NCBI GenBank assembly: GCA_035771165.1
Contig: JAWNZC010000351.1
Coordinates: 6,673,001 to 6,737,000 of the forward strand
From: Paragorgia papillata
Taxonomy: Eukaryota > Cnidaria > Anthozoa > Scleralcyonacea > Coralliidae
DNA: 64,000 nt
Direction: 5' to 3'
Part shown: one piece after another, positions 1 to 61,234 of the stretch
Position numbering within the stretch: position 1 is the stretch's first letter
Layout of the letters: each line of letters opens with the position of its first letter
Notes under the pieces: generated by a model
Told to the model about the DNA's origin: nothing
The model's input: the letters and a program-made list of their open reading frames with translations, nothing else
The model's database searches: none
Program-made: the position numbers and the translations under genes

Positions 1-124
1 GGGAGAGGGAGAGGGAGAGGGAGAGGGAGAGGGAGAGGGAGAGGGAGAGGGAGAGGGAGAGGGAGAGGGAGAAGGAGAAGGAGAAGGAGAAGGAGAAGGA
101 GAAGAAGGAGAAGGAGGAGAAGGG
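1..124. repeat. (GGGAGA)n purine microsatellite
   Basis: Tandem GGGAGA hexamers drift into GGAGAA units toward position 124. The tract is purine-only on this strand and lies in the intron downstream of the third dynein-2 exon (minus strand). Confidence 0.95.
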
Positions 125-152
125 TCAATATGCTTCGTCTTATAAACATTAC

Positions 153-382
153 CTCTTCAAGTCTAGCAGCCAACTGAGCGATCACTACTGGTGTGAATTT
201 TTCGCCTTCCCAAGGATGCAATGGGAATCGTTTCCAGTAATGAGAGGTGAGAGTTTCACACACAGTAACCCAATGTTCACATAATGACACCCCTTTACGA
301 ATCTCATCACGGGTATTAGCAAACTGGCCAAACCAAATATCCAGCAAACTCAATTTTCTTTGCACATAACGTGCCAAAGACC
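153..382 (-). CDS. DYNC2H1: DYNC2H1 exon 3
   Basis: 230 nt; acceptor TTTCCGTAG at 391-383 and donor GAGGTAATG at 155-147. It reads GSLARYVQRKL, then CEHWVTVCETLT, HPWEGEKF and AARLEEV, colinear with animal DYNC2H1. It has no internal Met start in frame and is easily missed by ORF calling. It ends in phase 0; the next exon lies beyond the left edge. Confidence 0.88.
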
Positions 383-3300
383 CTACGGAAAGGAAGAGTA
401 TAGGATTTAAGTAGAGCAAAATAAAAAGCTGGCAATCTGCGAACTTTTCGAACTTTCGTTTAGCAACGAAATACTGACGTTTCGGGCGCATCCCTTAACT
501 TTTCGCTTCCGGCATGAGCTTGACCGCAATGTTAGAAAGTTCCCTGTAAAGCCGGGCTGAGATTTCCAGTTAGAAACTAGGCCAGAACGTACAGTATATA
601 CATGTGTGCGCAAGTTGTTCTTTCAAACTTAAGAACGTGCACGACAATCAATTTGGGCTCGCGGGTCTACTTTTTGCGTCCTGCACTGTCATAGACAGTG
701 GAACGCTATGTCATCGTGCAGATCTTGAAGTCTTGTGGCACCGATCAATTACGATGTTGACCGAATAGTGCCGGGACAAAGTGGCCGGGCGCACGAACCA
801 TTGACGAACATTCACGGACTAGAGCACATGACATTCTGATATTCACTTGCGATTTCGAGCTCTTGTGCAATTCTGGCGATTCTGTACTACTCTGGTAGTT
901 TGGATTTCTTTTTCTTTAATATTCAAGGTAAGATTTATTCAAGGTTATTACTGATTTGTGCAACAACATATCCACTCGTTGACAATGACCACAATTGACC
1001 GTACCGAAAAAGATGGCGTCTTGTACATTTAACCAAAATCCTTTGCGCACATTAAATATTGTTTCTTGCAGAATAATCGGAAGATAGGGTTTTAAAAGGG
1101 TAAACTTTGGTAGGAATGAAGTTCTTGCTTATTAAATCCATTTTAGCATGATAAACAATGTTTAGTTCTTATTTGAGCTTTAAATGTACCGCCGCCATCT
1201 TTCTCGGTACCGTCAATTATGCATGTAACTTTTCGATATAAACAATAAACAGTAGAGATTATATAGTAGAAATCATATTCGTTTCTTGTTTTAAATTTCG
1301 ACATCTTTTATGGGTTGACAGAGCTATTAATTTGTCTCATTTAGGTTTGGCGACGACAACGTTGCTGTGTTGTGACAACCGTGTGTTGCTCACAACAGAA
1401 ACCATATCTTGTTTGCACTGACCATTATTTCGGTCAAGCCCTTTCGTGTAGATTCACCGCTCTGAAAAACTGTTGAAAATATTGCAAAAACCTGTTTAAA
1501 AAGCTATTACTTCATTTGCCGTCTAACTTCCCAAAAAGGCAGTTTTCAATTGATTACACGATTTTGGCTCTTTCTACTTTCATTCATGATCTCTAGGCTT
1601 TCTAGATATTTTATCTGCTTCCTTTTTTGCATCCGCAAGTCGTTCTCAAGGGCTCTTTGATTCAACCATCATACTCGTACAGTCAACTGCGGTGGACGCA
1701 TGCACGCAATGCGTACCTATTTTTTAGAAAGGCACTTTTGATTTTTGTCGTGAAAATCGTGAGACCGCGAAACATACGATTTTGGCGTGCCGACACTACC
1801 TCCTGAGATAGAAAAATAAACAGTAAAATTATTTGCAGGGTTGTATAACTGAAAAGTTTTAGAAAAAGTTATAGTACCTACCAGCCATGACTTCTAGAAG
1901 GTGTTTCATTCTTAATTCAGAATATGGCTTGTGATCATCTTGTTTCCAAAGATCATCAAGAGTATCTTGAGTAGTTTCAAGCAACTCAAGAACATCATCA
2001 AGCTCCAAACTGTCTAAGTTGCTAAATGAACGGCTTACATTACCTAAAACATACAAGAAAAGACACATACAGTACATTAATAACTTCTCTGAACATATAG
2101 CGAAAATTCTCGGAATATACGGCTTCTCTTAAAGTAGCAAAAACTTCTCTGAACGTATAGTAAGTTCTCTGAACGTAGACAACTTCACTAAACGTAGCGT
2201 AATTTCTCTGCACGTAGCGTAATTTCTCTGAACGTAGCGTAACTTCACTGAACATAGTGCAACTTCTCTGAACATAGAGTAACATCTCTGAACGTTAATA
2301 GCACAACTTCTCTAAGTGTAGTCTGTCAAATAGACAACCCCCAGACATCCAAGTGTCATATTCAGAGGTGAGATAATTTGGGAACACCAGTCAGTGGCAA
2401 ATTTGTGACAATATTTGAGTGCAGAAGGTGCAAGAACCCTAGAGGGGGCTACAGCCTACAGGGACATGTCCCCAAGAAAATTTAGAAATGTAAATGCTAT
2501 TTCCTGCATTCTGAGGGGTAATCTTTAACATTCTGCAGGTAAGTTTTAAGAACTCTGAACGTTATAATAGGGTAGGGCATACTTTGCATAGCCTGGGGAT
2601 GTAACTTTCTAAGATTTTACTGGCTTACTTATGATTATGGCACCTAGTACAGTGCTTTCAATGAATAAAATACGCCAGCGCGATGGATCGCGCTCGCCAG
2701 AGCAGATTTCACAACTGGGCAGCGCGATTTGGTTTTTCTTGAAAAACAGCGCCGGTTTATGTTGATGACTTCCTGTTACATTTCCTGGGTCAATTTTAAC
2801 AGTCTATTATCATAAAAATGAACTTCAGACCAATGTTTTAAGTTTCATTTGTGGTTTTCATCTGCACAACTAGCATAAAGTTTGAGATTTTGTAGTGTTT
2901 ATCCCGATATTGCCGCGCCGGAACATGCAGCGGACGTCCCCGTGAGCAAACGAACGCTATTTTGCATTTTAGCCGATTTCGGCTAGTCTTAATAATACGA
3001 ATATCAATTAAACAATATGTAGCAAGACAATACAGTTCGTCACTGCAGAGTGCAGTTAGCCTGCCACTAGAAACAAACTAAAAATATTTAATATCTAAAC
3101 CCGTTAATTTAATAAAACCAAGAACAATTTATCTCCCTGTGATGCCATAATTCGTAAATATGCGTGCATAAAGTTCTTCAGAACGCCTAACACTATTGAC
3201 AAAAAAACCTACGTATATAGCACACTTAAGAGTTCACTGGTTCTAGTCTGGATTGTTCACAGTAAGTATAGAGAATATCTCAAATCGCAACAAGTTGAAA

Positions 3301-5867
3301 ATATAACAGTACAAATGTTCAACTATCCGCATCACTCTGACTCCTCTTCATCACTATTAAAAATGTTATTGCCAGTGGCCTCATCGTTGTCTTCCCATAC
3401 CATAGGCTTCGTCGAATGTGCTCTCATCTTCACTATCTGTACTATCCATGTCATCTTCTCCACTATCAGTGCCGACTGTACCGTCCCCATCATCATCAAT
3501 TTCCACATGTATCTGGCCATGAGAAAAATCGGCTTTCTCGGCGTCAAGCTGGGTGATTCTGCGCTTACTTAGGTAAATTTCCAATGCGCTATATAAGCTA
3601 GACTGTATACTCCTGCACAGAGTAAACAAGAGATATTCCATTATTTTCATATTATATACAACTGAGCATTTATTTACTCCATTTCTAGGCAGTGGAATAT
3701 AATCTGCGAGCGCATTTTATGCATAAAAAATTAAAAGCATAAGCCTAGTTTCCATATGATCGCTACGATCACTCAAAAAAAACTCAGCGATCGCAGCGAT
3801 CATATGATCAATGCATGCATTCATGATCGCCGAGATAGAACATTTTCTGCCTCGGCGATCATAGCGATCACGACTATAGTGATTGTAGCGATCGTGGTTT
3901 TCGTATGGTAGTTTATTTTTGAGCGTTGGTGGCGATTGCAGCAATCAATTTGAGATGATGTTCACAGGGTCCACAGCCAGTTGTTTTTTTCTTGCCGGAA
4001 ATATTTCTGCCTTCTAATTCACTTCGGAAGAGACACGCCGTAAACAGCGCATTTTATGACAAATTACTTGTCTGCCAGCGCGATCAATCGCGCTGGCAGA
4101 ACGAACTTGGGAGCGTGTGGGCAAGCGCGAGCGCAATTGCGCTCGCCTCATTGAAAGCACTGCTAGTACCCAAACCAGTGTAATGGTGTCTCACCCCCCA
4201 GGATATGACCCTACATCCTAGGCATGCCTGAGCCAGTCAAAAACAGCTACTTTTATTATTGTTTTAGTCTGTCAAACACCAGACAATTTTGCCTGTCAGA
4301 AAGACAACCCTCAGACATCCTAGGCAGTAATAGGTTAACAAGTGATTAACCCATTTCTGCCTGAGCTGCCCAAAAATGGCCCCTTTATTGTAAGTTTTAC
4401 TCTGTCTAATGCCAGACAATTTTACTTGTCAAAGTGAGAACCCTGAGACATTACAGTAATAGGGCATTGAAACAGGAGAAAATAAGTCACAACTTAATGA
4501 GGAAAAGTCTTATTTAATGCATGGTTCAATTCTTGCTGTGACCATTCTCCCTGGGTATACCCCCCCCCCCCCCCAGGATTTGCATATTTTTTATTACTAA
4601 ACTGCATATTCCCCACCCCCAGGGACAACATTGACAAATAATTACATGTAGTCAAGTTATCAAATATTCAAGTAGAATTAATATAATAATTTCAACATTT
4701 CAAATATTTCAGCATCCAAACCTTCAAATGTAGTGATCAGTCTGATCAGCTTTGAAAGATTGTTCCTCACCAACCATTCACTGATGAATTGGATTGATTT
4801 TCTCTCAAAGTCTCACTCAAAGTTGTATTCAGATGCCATTTGCCAAGCTTGGCCATTCTCATTCCCAGAGCCCACAATTTGTGTTGCAGGCTAGGCATCA
4901 ATTACGCCTTGCATGTGGGTATTAATATTCCCAGCACCTACCCCTGGGACATCCACGGGACCAGACGATCAACATGATTCCCCACCCCCAGGTGTGCTGG
5001 GCTACGTTTTCCCTAGGGGTTGCCCGGTGGGGAGGGGGTGGTCACAGCAAGAATTGAACCATGCATATTAAGTCACAAACACACTTGTATAAATGTTCAA
5101 TTTGTTCATGACCAAATTAAGTCAAGTCCAAGGTAAGTGATTTATTAGAAATTGACCATTTATACAAGTGTGTTCACAACTTAGATAAGACAACTTATTT
5201 TCTCCCATTTAAATGGCCCCATTGTACTAAATTCGTTACCTTTCTGAAAGAGCTCCTGGAAGTGAGTAGCTCTCTCTCTTCCACTCAGGTCATACCCAGA
5301 GACTGCTGCATCTGCCCAATACTGAAATTCATCTTGAGGAGTTAAAATACCACCAACATTTGTCTCACTTTCCAATGGTTTCTTCCCAGACCCAGTAAAC
5401 TCTTGTTTACGAACAACAGTAGCAAGACCTGCTTCAAGTTCACTCAACAACGTCTGCAGTTTTGGATCAAAGTTTTCACTCCATTTCCCATCTTTCAGCA
5501 AAAGCGGAGCATATATTTTTTGCAAGGAGTGATAAAACGTGTCAATAGGTGAATCTAACATGGAGGAGACAAATACATTCTCGTGCAAATTCTTTGGCGT
5601 AATTACAGTAGGTTGAAGCTTGAAAAACAACAGGAGCTTGTCAGTCGAAGCACTCGATTCAACGCTGTTGCTCAAACGTACGTGCTTCTTATTTTGTTTC
5701 ACTTCGTATATAGCCACCAAAATAGGACAATTTCCGTCGTCTAGAAAAGTGTTTAGTTCTTTTTGGTTGTGTAAATCGCTGAGACCGTCTTCAGATGGAG
5801 AAAACCCAAAGTAATTCGCTGTTGTTGTCAAAACAAACTCCTTTCTCGAATCACCAGACGACGGCAT
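153..5867 (-). CDS. DYNC2H1: Cytoplasmic dynein 2 heavy chain, N-terminal part (3 exons, partial)
   Basis: Join of 5867..5240, 2043..1882 and 382..153 on the minus strand gives 340 residues; the gene continues off the left edge. The product is the heavy chain of dynein-2, the motor for retrograde intraflagellar transport in cilia. Similarity to animal DYNC2H1 tails is clear along the whole stretch: NYFGF near the start, FLDDGN, LLFFKLQP.VITP.NLHENV, SSMLDSPI, APLLLKDGKWS.NFDPKLQ, LLSELEAGL, GILTP.DEFQYW, NLDSLEL and LLETTQD. Intron phases are 1, 1 and 0, and each junction continues the alignment. Only the N-terminal tail is here; linker, AAA+ ring and microtubule-binding stalk lie outside. 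Its ATG faces that of the PDZD8-like gene 356 bp away. Family knowledge supplies the function; splice sites are read directly. Confidence 0.93.
409..500 (-). repeat. Single unit of a hammerhead/Penelope-like repeat
   Basis: Shares with the 11535-12025 array the order AGAGCAAA, GCAATCTGC, GTTTAGCAACGAAATACTGACGTTTC. Read on the minus strand, the GCCCGAAACGTCAG end of a hammerhead-like core is kept, but the CTGANGA half is degenerate. Function unknown; probably a retroelement remnant. Confidence 0.5.
619..1858. other. DYNC2H1 intron 2, no gene seen
   Basis: AT-rich intron sequence without convincing exons. There is a loose inverted pair around AAAGATGGCG...TACCGTACAAA-type segments (1000-1025 and 1190-1215), suggesting an old MITE. 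Nothing else could be recognised. Confidence 0.5.
1882..2043 (-). CDS. DYNC2H1: DYNC2H1 exon 2
   Basis: 162 nt, phase 1 to 1. The acceptor is GTTTTAG at 2050-2044 and the donor is GCTG before GTAGGT. It encodes NLDSLELDDVLELLETTQD and HLLEVMAG, matching the DYNC2H1 tail right after exon 1. The second possible donor four bases on would break the frame with exon 3. Confidence 0.9.
2081..2322. repeat. 20-bp minisatellite (AACTTCTCTGAACGTAGCGT)n
   Basis: About ten to twelve diverged copies of a 20-bp unit, AACTTCTCTGAACGTAGCGT, with TTCACT/TTCTCT and ACATAG/ACGTAG variants. It lies in DYNC2H1 intron 1 just upstream of exon 2's acceptor. Its open reading frames are artefacts of the period. Confidence 0.85.
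2639..4170. mobile_element. TIR element (1.5 kb) with nested insertion
   Basis: The ends are inverted: CAGTGCTTTCAATGA near 2650 and its complement TCATTGAAAGCACTG at 4148-4162. Both are followed inward by palindromic GCCAGCGCGAT...ATCGCGCT blocks. The interior has a broken acidic minus-strand reading frame (3332-3650, rich in D/E/S) that shifts frame once and matches nothing I can name. The 315-bp repeat at 3722-4046 is inserted within it with a perfect 12-bp target duplication. Confidence 0.6.
3722..4046. mobile_element. 315-bp repeat copy A, with 12-bp TSD
   Basis: Flanked by GCGCATTTTATG at 3710-3721 and again at 4047-4058, a perfect 12-bp target site duplication. Positions 3733-4047 are identical, base for base as read, to 7345-7659. 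It contains repeated GCGATC/GATCGC palindromes. There is no terminal inverted repeat, so a retroposed (SINE-like) origin is possible. The 71-residue minus-strand frame shared by the copies is not convincing coding sequence. Confidence 0.75.
4185..4460. repeat. Diverged ~115-bp repeat with CCAGACAATTTT cores
   Basis: Units carry GTCTGTC.AACACCAGACAATTTT followed by TGTCA...GAGA/GACAACCCTCAGACATCC, at 4265 and 4395. Related fragments lie at 2326-2352 and 55315-55375. Probably pieces of one dispersed repeat; not identified further. Confidence 0.45.
4517..5066. mobile_element. MITE with perfect 28-bp terminal inverted repeats
   Basis: ATGCATGGTTCAATTCTTGC (continuing to TGTGACCA) at 4517-4544 is exactly inverted at 5039-5066. 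The interior has C-runs (4561-4574) and no coding potential. It lies in DYNC2H1 intron 1. Superfamily not determined. Confidence 0.85.
5076..5176. repeat. Short hairpin
   Basis: ACACACTTGTATAAATG (from 5080) pairs with CATTTATACAAGTGTGT near 5157-5173. It lies immediately beyond the MITE and before DYNC2H1 exon 1's donor side. Confidence 0.6.
5240..5867 (-). CDS. DYNC2H1: DYNC2H1 exon 1
   Basis: The start ATG is at 5867-5865 (MPSSGDSRKEF). The exon is 628 nt and ends in phase 1 at CAGAAAG before donor GTAACG. It encodes about 209 residues of the dynein-2 tail, including FLDDGN and LLSELEAGL. The apparent continuation to 5181 is intron read-through to a stop. Confidence 0.92.
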
Positions 5868-6223
5868 ATTTGCAGCGTAAACTACGCACCGACGGCTTTC
5901 AAGTAACGACTCAGCTACTCCATAATAAATAGAACTTGTGCCTAAAACTTAATGCCAATAAATTCTCTATGCTCTTCAATGTTCATCGATTTTTTTCAAA
6001 CTTCGACACAAAGATAGTTCCCAAATATGTTTGCCATGTTGCTTAGGAACCTGTAGGAACATCAGGTATACAAGGGGACGTTTAGGAACCCATGGGATAT
6101 TAGCATACTTAAATGTTTGGAGAAACTAAAAAGTATTCATAAAATTATGTGGTCCTCGATGTGGTCGTATTCTACCAAAAAATATGTCATAAGACATAGA
6201 AGATTTTGATCTTCGTGTTAAAT
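5868..6223. promoter_or_regulatory. Bidirectional promoter region between DYNC2H1 and the PDZD8-like gene
   Basis: The 356 bp between two outward-facing start codons must hold both 5' UTRs and the core promoters, unless non-coding 5' exons exist further away. No TATA box at a canonical spacing and no CpG-rich block is obvious. ATTGG/CCAAT-type boxes are not well placed. This is inference from geometry, not from motif evidence. Confidence 0.5.
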
Positions 6224-56101
<49,878 letters not shown>

Positions 56102-56194
56102 GGCAACAGAGACAGCGTCGAAGAACGAAATGCATGCAAGGTTTGACTTCACAATATTTCTGTGAAAACCACCAGAGCAACCTTAATAAGTCTT

Positions 56195-56575
56195 CATAAA
56201 ATAGGGTGTCTTCTACGCACGCTCTGATTGGCTGGGCTCCGTGCATTTTTATAAAGTATATATATTATTATAGAGTATAAAGATCATGAATGACGTAAAA
56301 TGGTGTGACGTCACCTGGCGGGAAAACTAGCGAACTTTTAAAACTATCCCACTTTTAGTTGGGGTTTTTTCCCCCTCATATTTTATAAAACAAATAAAAC
56401 ATAAAGCTCCGTGCATATGTACTCTTATAAAGGTACGTTTGACGTCATTTGAACTCGAAAGAAGTGTAAAGGCACTTGGCTATCGTCTCGTGCCTCTACT
56501 CAACTTCTTCCTTGTTTAAATGACGTCAAACTTGCCTTGATAAGAGTACATATGCACGGAACTTTATGTTTTATT
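56195..56575 (-). mobile_element. Hairpin-TIR element 10
   Basis: Same family as element 2, inverted: CATAAAATAGGGTGTC, the box CTCTGATTGGCTGGG, body CACCTGGCGGGAAAACTAGC, TIR TATTTTATAA, then the hairpin AATAAAACATAAAGCTCCGT to GGAACTTTATGTTTTATT. It begins about 95 bp after the PDZD8-like stop codon. Confidence 0.8.
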
Positions 56576-56730
56576 TGTTAATTATAACAAACCACGACAA
56601 CGTCAGACTTTAGTCATTGAATCATCGCCAGCTATTGTGGTACGTAATATGGATCAGGCATTCAGGCCATGAACAGGCTAATTGACCTAATAGAAATTGT
56701 TAAAATATATATAATTACATAGCAATCTCG

Positions 56731-56880
56731 TAGCCTCCTCCGCAGGCAACTCTGTGCTTCCCAATTTGCGAGCAATACCAGAGAAAGATTATTTCTTTGG
56801 CTCGGCCAATGCTCTTATCTCTTATGATCTTTCTCTGCTCGCAAAGTGGGAAGCACAGAGTTGCCTGCGGAGTAGGCTAG
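56731..56880. mobile_element. TIR element, TAGCCTCCTCCGCAGGCAAC ends
   Basis: TAGCCTCCTCCGCAGGCAAC with TCTGTGCTTCCCAATTTGCG is inverted as CGCAAAGTGGGAAGCACAGA and GTTGCCTGCGGAGTAGGCTA. It has the same ends as 25699-25936 without the minisatellite. Related GCAGGCTATTACC/TAGCCTGCGGATAT lies at 63808-63843. Confidence 0.85.
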
Positions 56881-57257
56881 CAATCTCGTACTCTAGCAAA
56901 AAATATGCACTATTTTGCGTATACGTTTAACTTGGACCATGTATCTTTCATACGCATCATGCAGAGTAGCAATAAAAATGTTCTTATTTCAAAGAATTCT
57001 TGAAATAATAAGGAATATCAATTTACAGCTCTTGCATATCTCAATTTGTTCTTGAACATACAGTGTTTCACGTGATTTTGTTTGATAATTGAAAATATAT
57101 ATAATTATATAATATAACTTTTTTAATAAGTCATTATGCACACATGACGTCAAAGGCTTACATTCCTATATCAAACAAATCTTTTGAAATGTTATAAAAA
57201 TATCTCAAGTACAATGAAGTAAGATATGAAAGAGTTATAACGCCAATCTTTATAACC

Positions 57258-57400
57258 ATAAGTGTGAAAGAGTTAGAGTGTTGCGTGGGCAGTGTTTTGA
57301 ATAGAGCAAATTCGTGAAAAGGTGGTATAACCTGTCGAGATTTTTAGTAACGAAATACTGACGTTTTGAGCCTTACTTGGAAGTTTACCACATTTCACTT
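57258..57400 (-). repeat. Hammerhead/Penelope-like repeat unit
   Basis: GTTAGAGTGTTGCGTGGGCA, GTGTTTTGAATAGAGCAAA and AACGAAATACTGACGTTTTG parallel the 11535-12025 units. The core is degenerate on the GAAA side. Confidence 0.5.
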
Positions 57401-57980
57401 TGCTTTATAAGTTTCAAAAACTCATTAATAACTCATGAGGAAAATTCAAAGGAAATGAAAGTTTAATCAGTGTCTTTATATGTGATAAAGATCCCTCCTG
57501 ATGTACATAAACATTATTAGCTTTGATTTTCTCGACTTTATAGACAAGGTTATTTTTCAAACTTACTACGCCACTGAACTTACCAAGTGGTTCGTTTTTG
57601 AAGCCGTTCAATAAACTCGCAGTTCGTGTTTTATCAGATATAAAAACACTCCTGCTCGTTTATTAAACAGTAGATAAAAATCATACTATATTCAAATAAG
57701 AGAGTTTAATATTTCTAGTTGATTTTTTTATATCATAGGCACTTTAACTGAAGTATTTGCGGAATTATTTGATGTAAAATCGACTAAAACACATTATAAT
57801 TGAAATAATCTAAAATAATAGAGCTATAGCCAATTAAGGTTAAGGCGCTAGTTACAGTAGATGTGATGTCAACCGATCATGAAAGAGATATAGTTTAATC
57901 AAATGTCAAGATCATTTGTCTTCTGCCATATTGCTTCAGCCCTTACGAAAGACGAGGTACGAGGCTTCTTTTTTAATGCA

Positions 57981-58009
<29 letters not shown>

Positions 58010-58011
<2 letters not shown>

Positions 58012-58085
58012 AGACAAGACAGGAACGCTTTAAAACGTTATTTCTTTACGTTTCGGGCGCAGCCCTTCGTCATATAAGCATGAAT
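58010..58085 (-). repeat. Hammerhead-like repeat unit
   Basis: On the minus strand: ATGACGA, AGGGCTGCGCCC, GAAACGTAAAG (58073 to about 58045), with GGGC/GCCC stem II. The first base of CTGACGA is lost. An upstream (TA)n tract lies at 57981-58008. Confidence 0.4.
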
Positions 58086-58089
58086 GCGA

Positions 58090-60780
58090 ACGCCGCTATT
58101 TGCAATTCTTGCCGTTTTTGTGTGCCTGGTGCATTTATACGTACCATGCAGGTTTTGGTACCATGAGTTATATCACCTCGAGTTTCCTATAGTGTATCAA
58201 TGAGTGTTACCATATAACTTTAAATGTTCTTCTAAATATACAACTATAAAAAACTGGGATAAATTTCCATGTCATGCATGTGCACTTTAACAACATACGA
58301 CAAACAACTGGATGTTACTTAAAAGTTAAAAGTACTTCACGCACAAATAATGAAGATCAGCTGAGCACCTTGGCATTGAATGACCTTATATCATTTCACT
58401 TCAATAAATACGATATGACTCGCCAACGTCCATCCATATATATTTTTGTATATACCTTTCTATCTTTGAATCATTTTGGCGTGGATAAATATAAGATGAG
58501 GTAGATGGATCAATATACTATGCGTTTCTTTCAAAAAGTTCTGTTTTAAATTTTGCCACCGTTTTCGTCGTTTACGTCTACATGGATGGTAGGCCAGAAA
58601 ATCGCGTTTTTAAACTAAAATGTGTATTTGTGGACTGCATTTTTTCGTACCAGGCGTGTTTTATGTGTGTCCACTACCAATGAATTGATCGACATTGACA
58701 GTGCAATCATGTGAATGACTTATATACATTGCACTATATAATGTATGTATATCAGTGACAGTCCCACTGCATTATGCTATCGTAATTTGTAATTTATGGT
58801 ATGATGTCCGACATGCACCAAATAGTCTCCTGTTTTTTAATGTAAAAAAAAAGAAAACTATTTCCATAAGTAATTGACATAACTAGTATAGGCAACTGTA
58901 TTCATTAGTTAATGCAAAATTATCAACCCTCAAAAGCCAAGAAGGGAGGTGACGTATTAGCTTAGTTTCCTTTATGCTGTGTAAAACAATGGACACGTCG
59001 TAATGTTTCTCCACGAACGAACAGAGAGTTTGAAGAACTTGAAACTATTTTTGTAAATAATTCATTGGTGTCATTCTTGATGGTTTTATGTTCCATTGTA
59101 AAAAATAAAGTTTTGGTTTGGGGATGACGTGCTCCCAATGGTCACCTTCAAGCCCATAGATCGACTCAGGTTATTTAATGTAAATATAATGATCAGTCGA
59201 ATCGTAAGAACTGTCCAAGAGGATTATGACCCCTTGGTTTAGGTTGATGTCTTAGGGGGTCGCTACCCCTTTGGCAGGATATATATGTCCTACTTGGGGA
59301 TTATAGGGCATTAGCAGAGTCCTAATGGGGATTATATACCCCAGGACAACAATCTAAGGCCATGTAACAATGAGTCGTTGGGATGATGTTTGACCACAAT
59401 TTTAGACAATCGGAGTACCTCACCCCAAACCCCTTCTCCCACAAAACGTTGTGTGTGTCATTAGTATTCTTTAGTATATTTTGACATTTTACACCGCCCA
59501 CTGCACCCTTATGCACTCATATTTTTTAAACGTACTTCCTACGCAAACAATCTTTCTTTATACCTTTATATAATCAATATCAATTGTGTTTTTGTGTACA
59601 TCTTTTTGTTCCTGCTCTGCATTATGTCGCATATCTTATTTATAATATTGCGTGATGATAAACTTAGCAACCAGAAGCTTTGATCTCAAATATTTTTGGC
59701 ATTGCATGCATGTCTTTGCACTATACTTCTCTATGCACCGACGTATTATCTTACACCATTGAGTGGCACTGTTTTATATATGAAAACAAATTAAATCATG
59801 GCTATAAACAATAAATTATGTAGAAACTATATACTGATATGATGAAAGACAAATGGAAAGTACACGTTTCTTTAAATTTTGCCTAGCATTAACCTTTATT
59901 AATAATTCCCCAACTATACATGCAGCACAGAGGCGAAGGTGCTAATCTCGCCTTGCATAGAGTTAGGCTGGAAAAAAACGGAGGATCGGTGGTCAATAAA
60001 TATGGCAGTGTAAATTCTTAAACTTGCTGTTACAGAGTATACATGCATAACGTGGCCAATCCTTTCTTATCTCTCTGAGTGATTTTCTAAAAGAGACACA
60101 GCTGCATGCACATGACTGCAATATATTAATATATTTAAGTTTCCCAATCCAATCCAAATTTTCTCATAAAATAGTCTGGTCTATTATATAATTGTTGCCT
60201 AGAACTTTATATATTTCTGATAAAATAAGATTATTGAAAACATTGAAATTTTTTGAAAAAAGAATTTGACCTCTATAATATAGTTAATTTTTATGATATT
60301 AAAAGTATATTATATATATATAGTACGCGAAAAAATATTTATCTACGATTATATATGCATGTATATTCTTATTATAAAGAGACTCCATGTTTAAATAGAG
60401 TTCATTCATTATTTCGTTCTTTATTTATTTTTTATTCATTTGTATAAGTGACCGCATAATACATATTAAGCGGTCACGAATACATATTCGTGAGGAAATT
60501 GAGCACGTATGATCGCAACGAAGATTGACGACTGGCATGCTATATCAAAACCTGCAACGCTTCAGCATGTGTTGCTAGAACAGCAATGCGCGCGAGTATA
60601 TAGCTAGGCAATTATGACATCAGCCATTTATCTTACAAGGTCGTGGCAACACTACTTAGCAACAGAAATCGGCAACAGAAATTAGCAGTAGGCATCGATG
60701 TTACGTATATAACATCTGTAAAATACATGTTTTCGCATTGTGAGTTCTACGATATACCTATAGCTAAATCAAATACATAC
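58090..60780. other. Intergenic, no gene recognised
   Basis: AT-rich sequence downstream of the PDZD8-like gene. Small frames here (58274-58504, 59322-59516, 60253-60447) have no recognisable domains, splice context or repeat matches. Confidence 0.5.
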
Positions 60781-60784
60781 TTTG

Positions 60785-61046
60785 ACTACAATCATTGACA
60801 AAATTGTTGTAACAAAGGCAACATTAACATCTTTTGACCTCCCAGCCAGCATACGTTTACCTCCCGTCCCCCTTAACAATGTTGTATCACTACAAAACTT
60901 TAGCAATTTGTTCTCGATGGCTTTTCATAACATTTTCGTTTATGGAAAACCAACATTGTTTAGGGGGAGGGAGGAACATAACGATATTGGGAAATTGCAT
61001 GTTTTGTTGACGCTGTTATACAACTAATTTTGTCAATGATTGTAGT
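60785..61046. mobile_element. MITE with perfect 21-bp TIR
   Basis: ACTACAATCATTGACAAAAT(T) at 60785-60805 is exactly inverted at 61026-61046. Subterminal AACAATGTTG palindromes fill the interior. Superfamily unknown. Confidence 0.88.
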
Positions 61047-61084
61047 TCTCAGGTATAAATATCGAAAACAACCTCGGGCTACCA

Positions 61085-61232
61085 TCTGAGCTCCAGTGAC
61101 TCAATGGTACCTGAGAGCGTCCAGCTGGCATTCGCAAGGTTGTGCATGGGTTCGAGTCCTGCCTGCATGCATGGAGCTCAGAGTTTAACTTACGACAGCT
61201 TGTACAGCAAAAACAAACGAAAAAACTTTAAG
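61085..61232 (+). mobile_element. tRNA-derived SINE, copy 3
   Basis: CCAGTGACTCAATGGTACC, the B box ATGGGTTCGAGTCCTGCC, GGAGCTCAGAGTTTAACTTA then CGACAGCTTGTACAGCAAAA. Same family as 19310-19452 and 20341-20575. Confidence 0.75.
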
Positions 61233-61234
61233 TA

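Noticed and set aside
3332..3650. Acidic minus-strand frames as a host gene
   Set aside because: Two overlapping frames, no ATG/splice context and a position inside a TIR element; at most a decayed transposon ORF.
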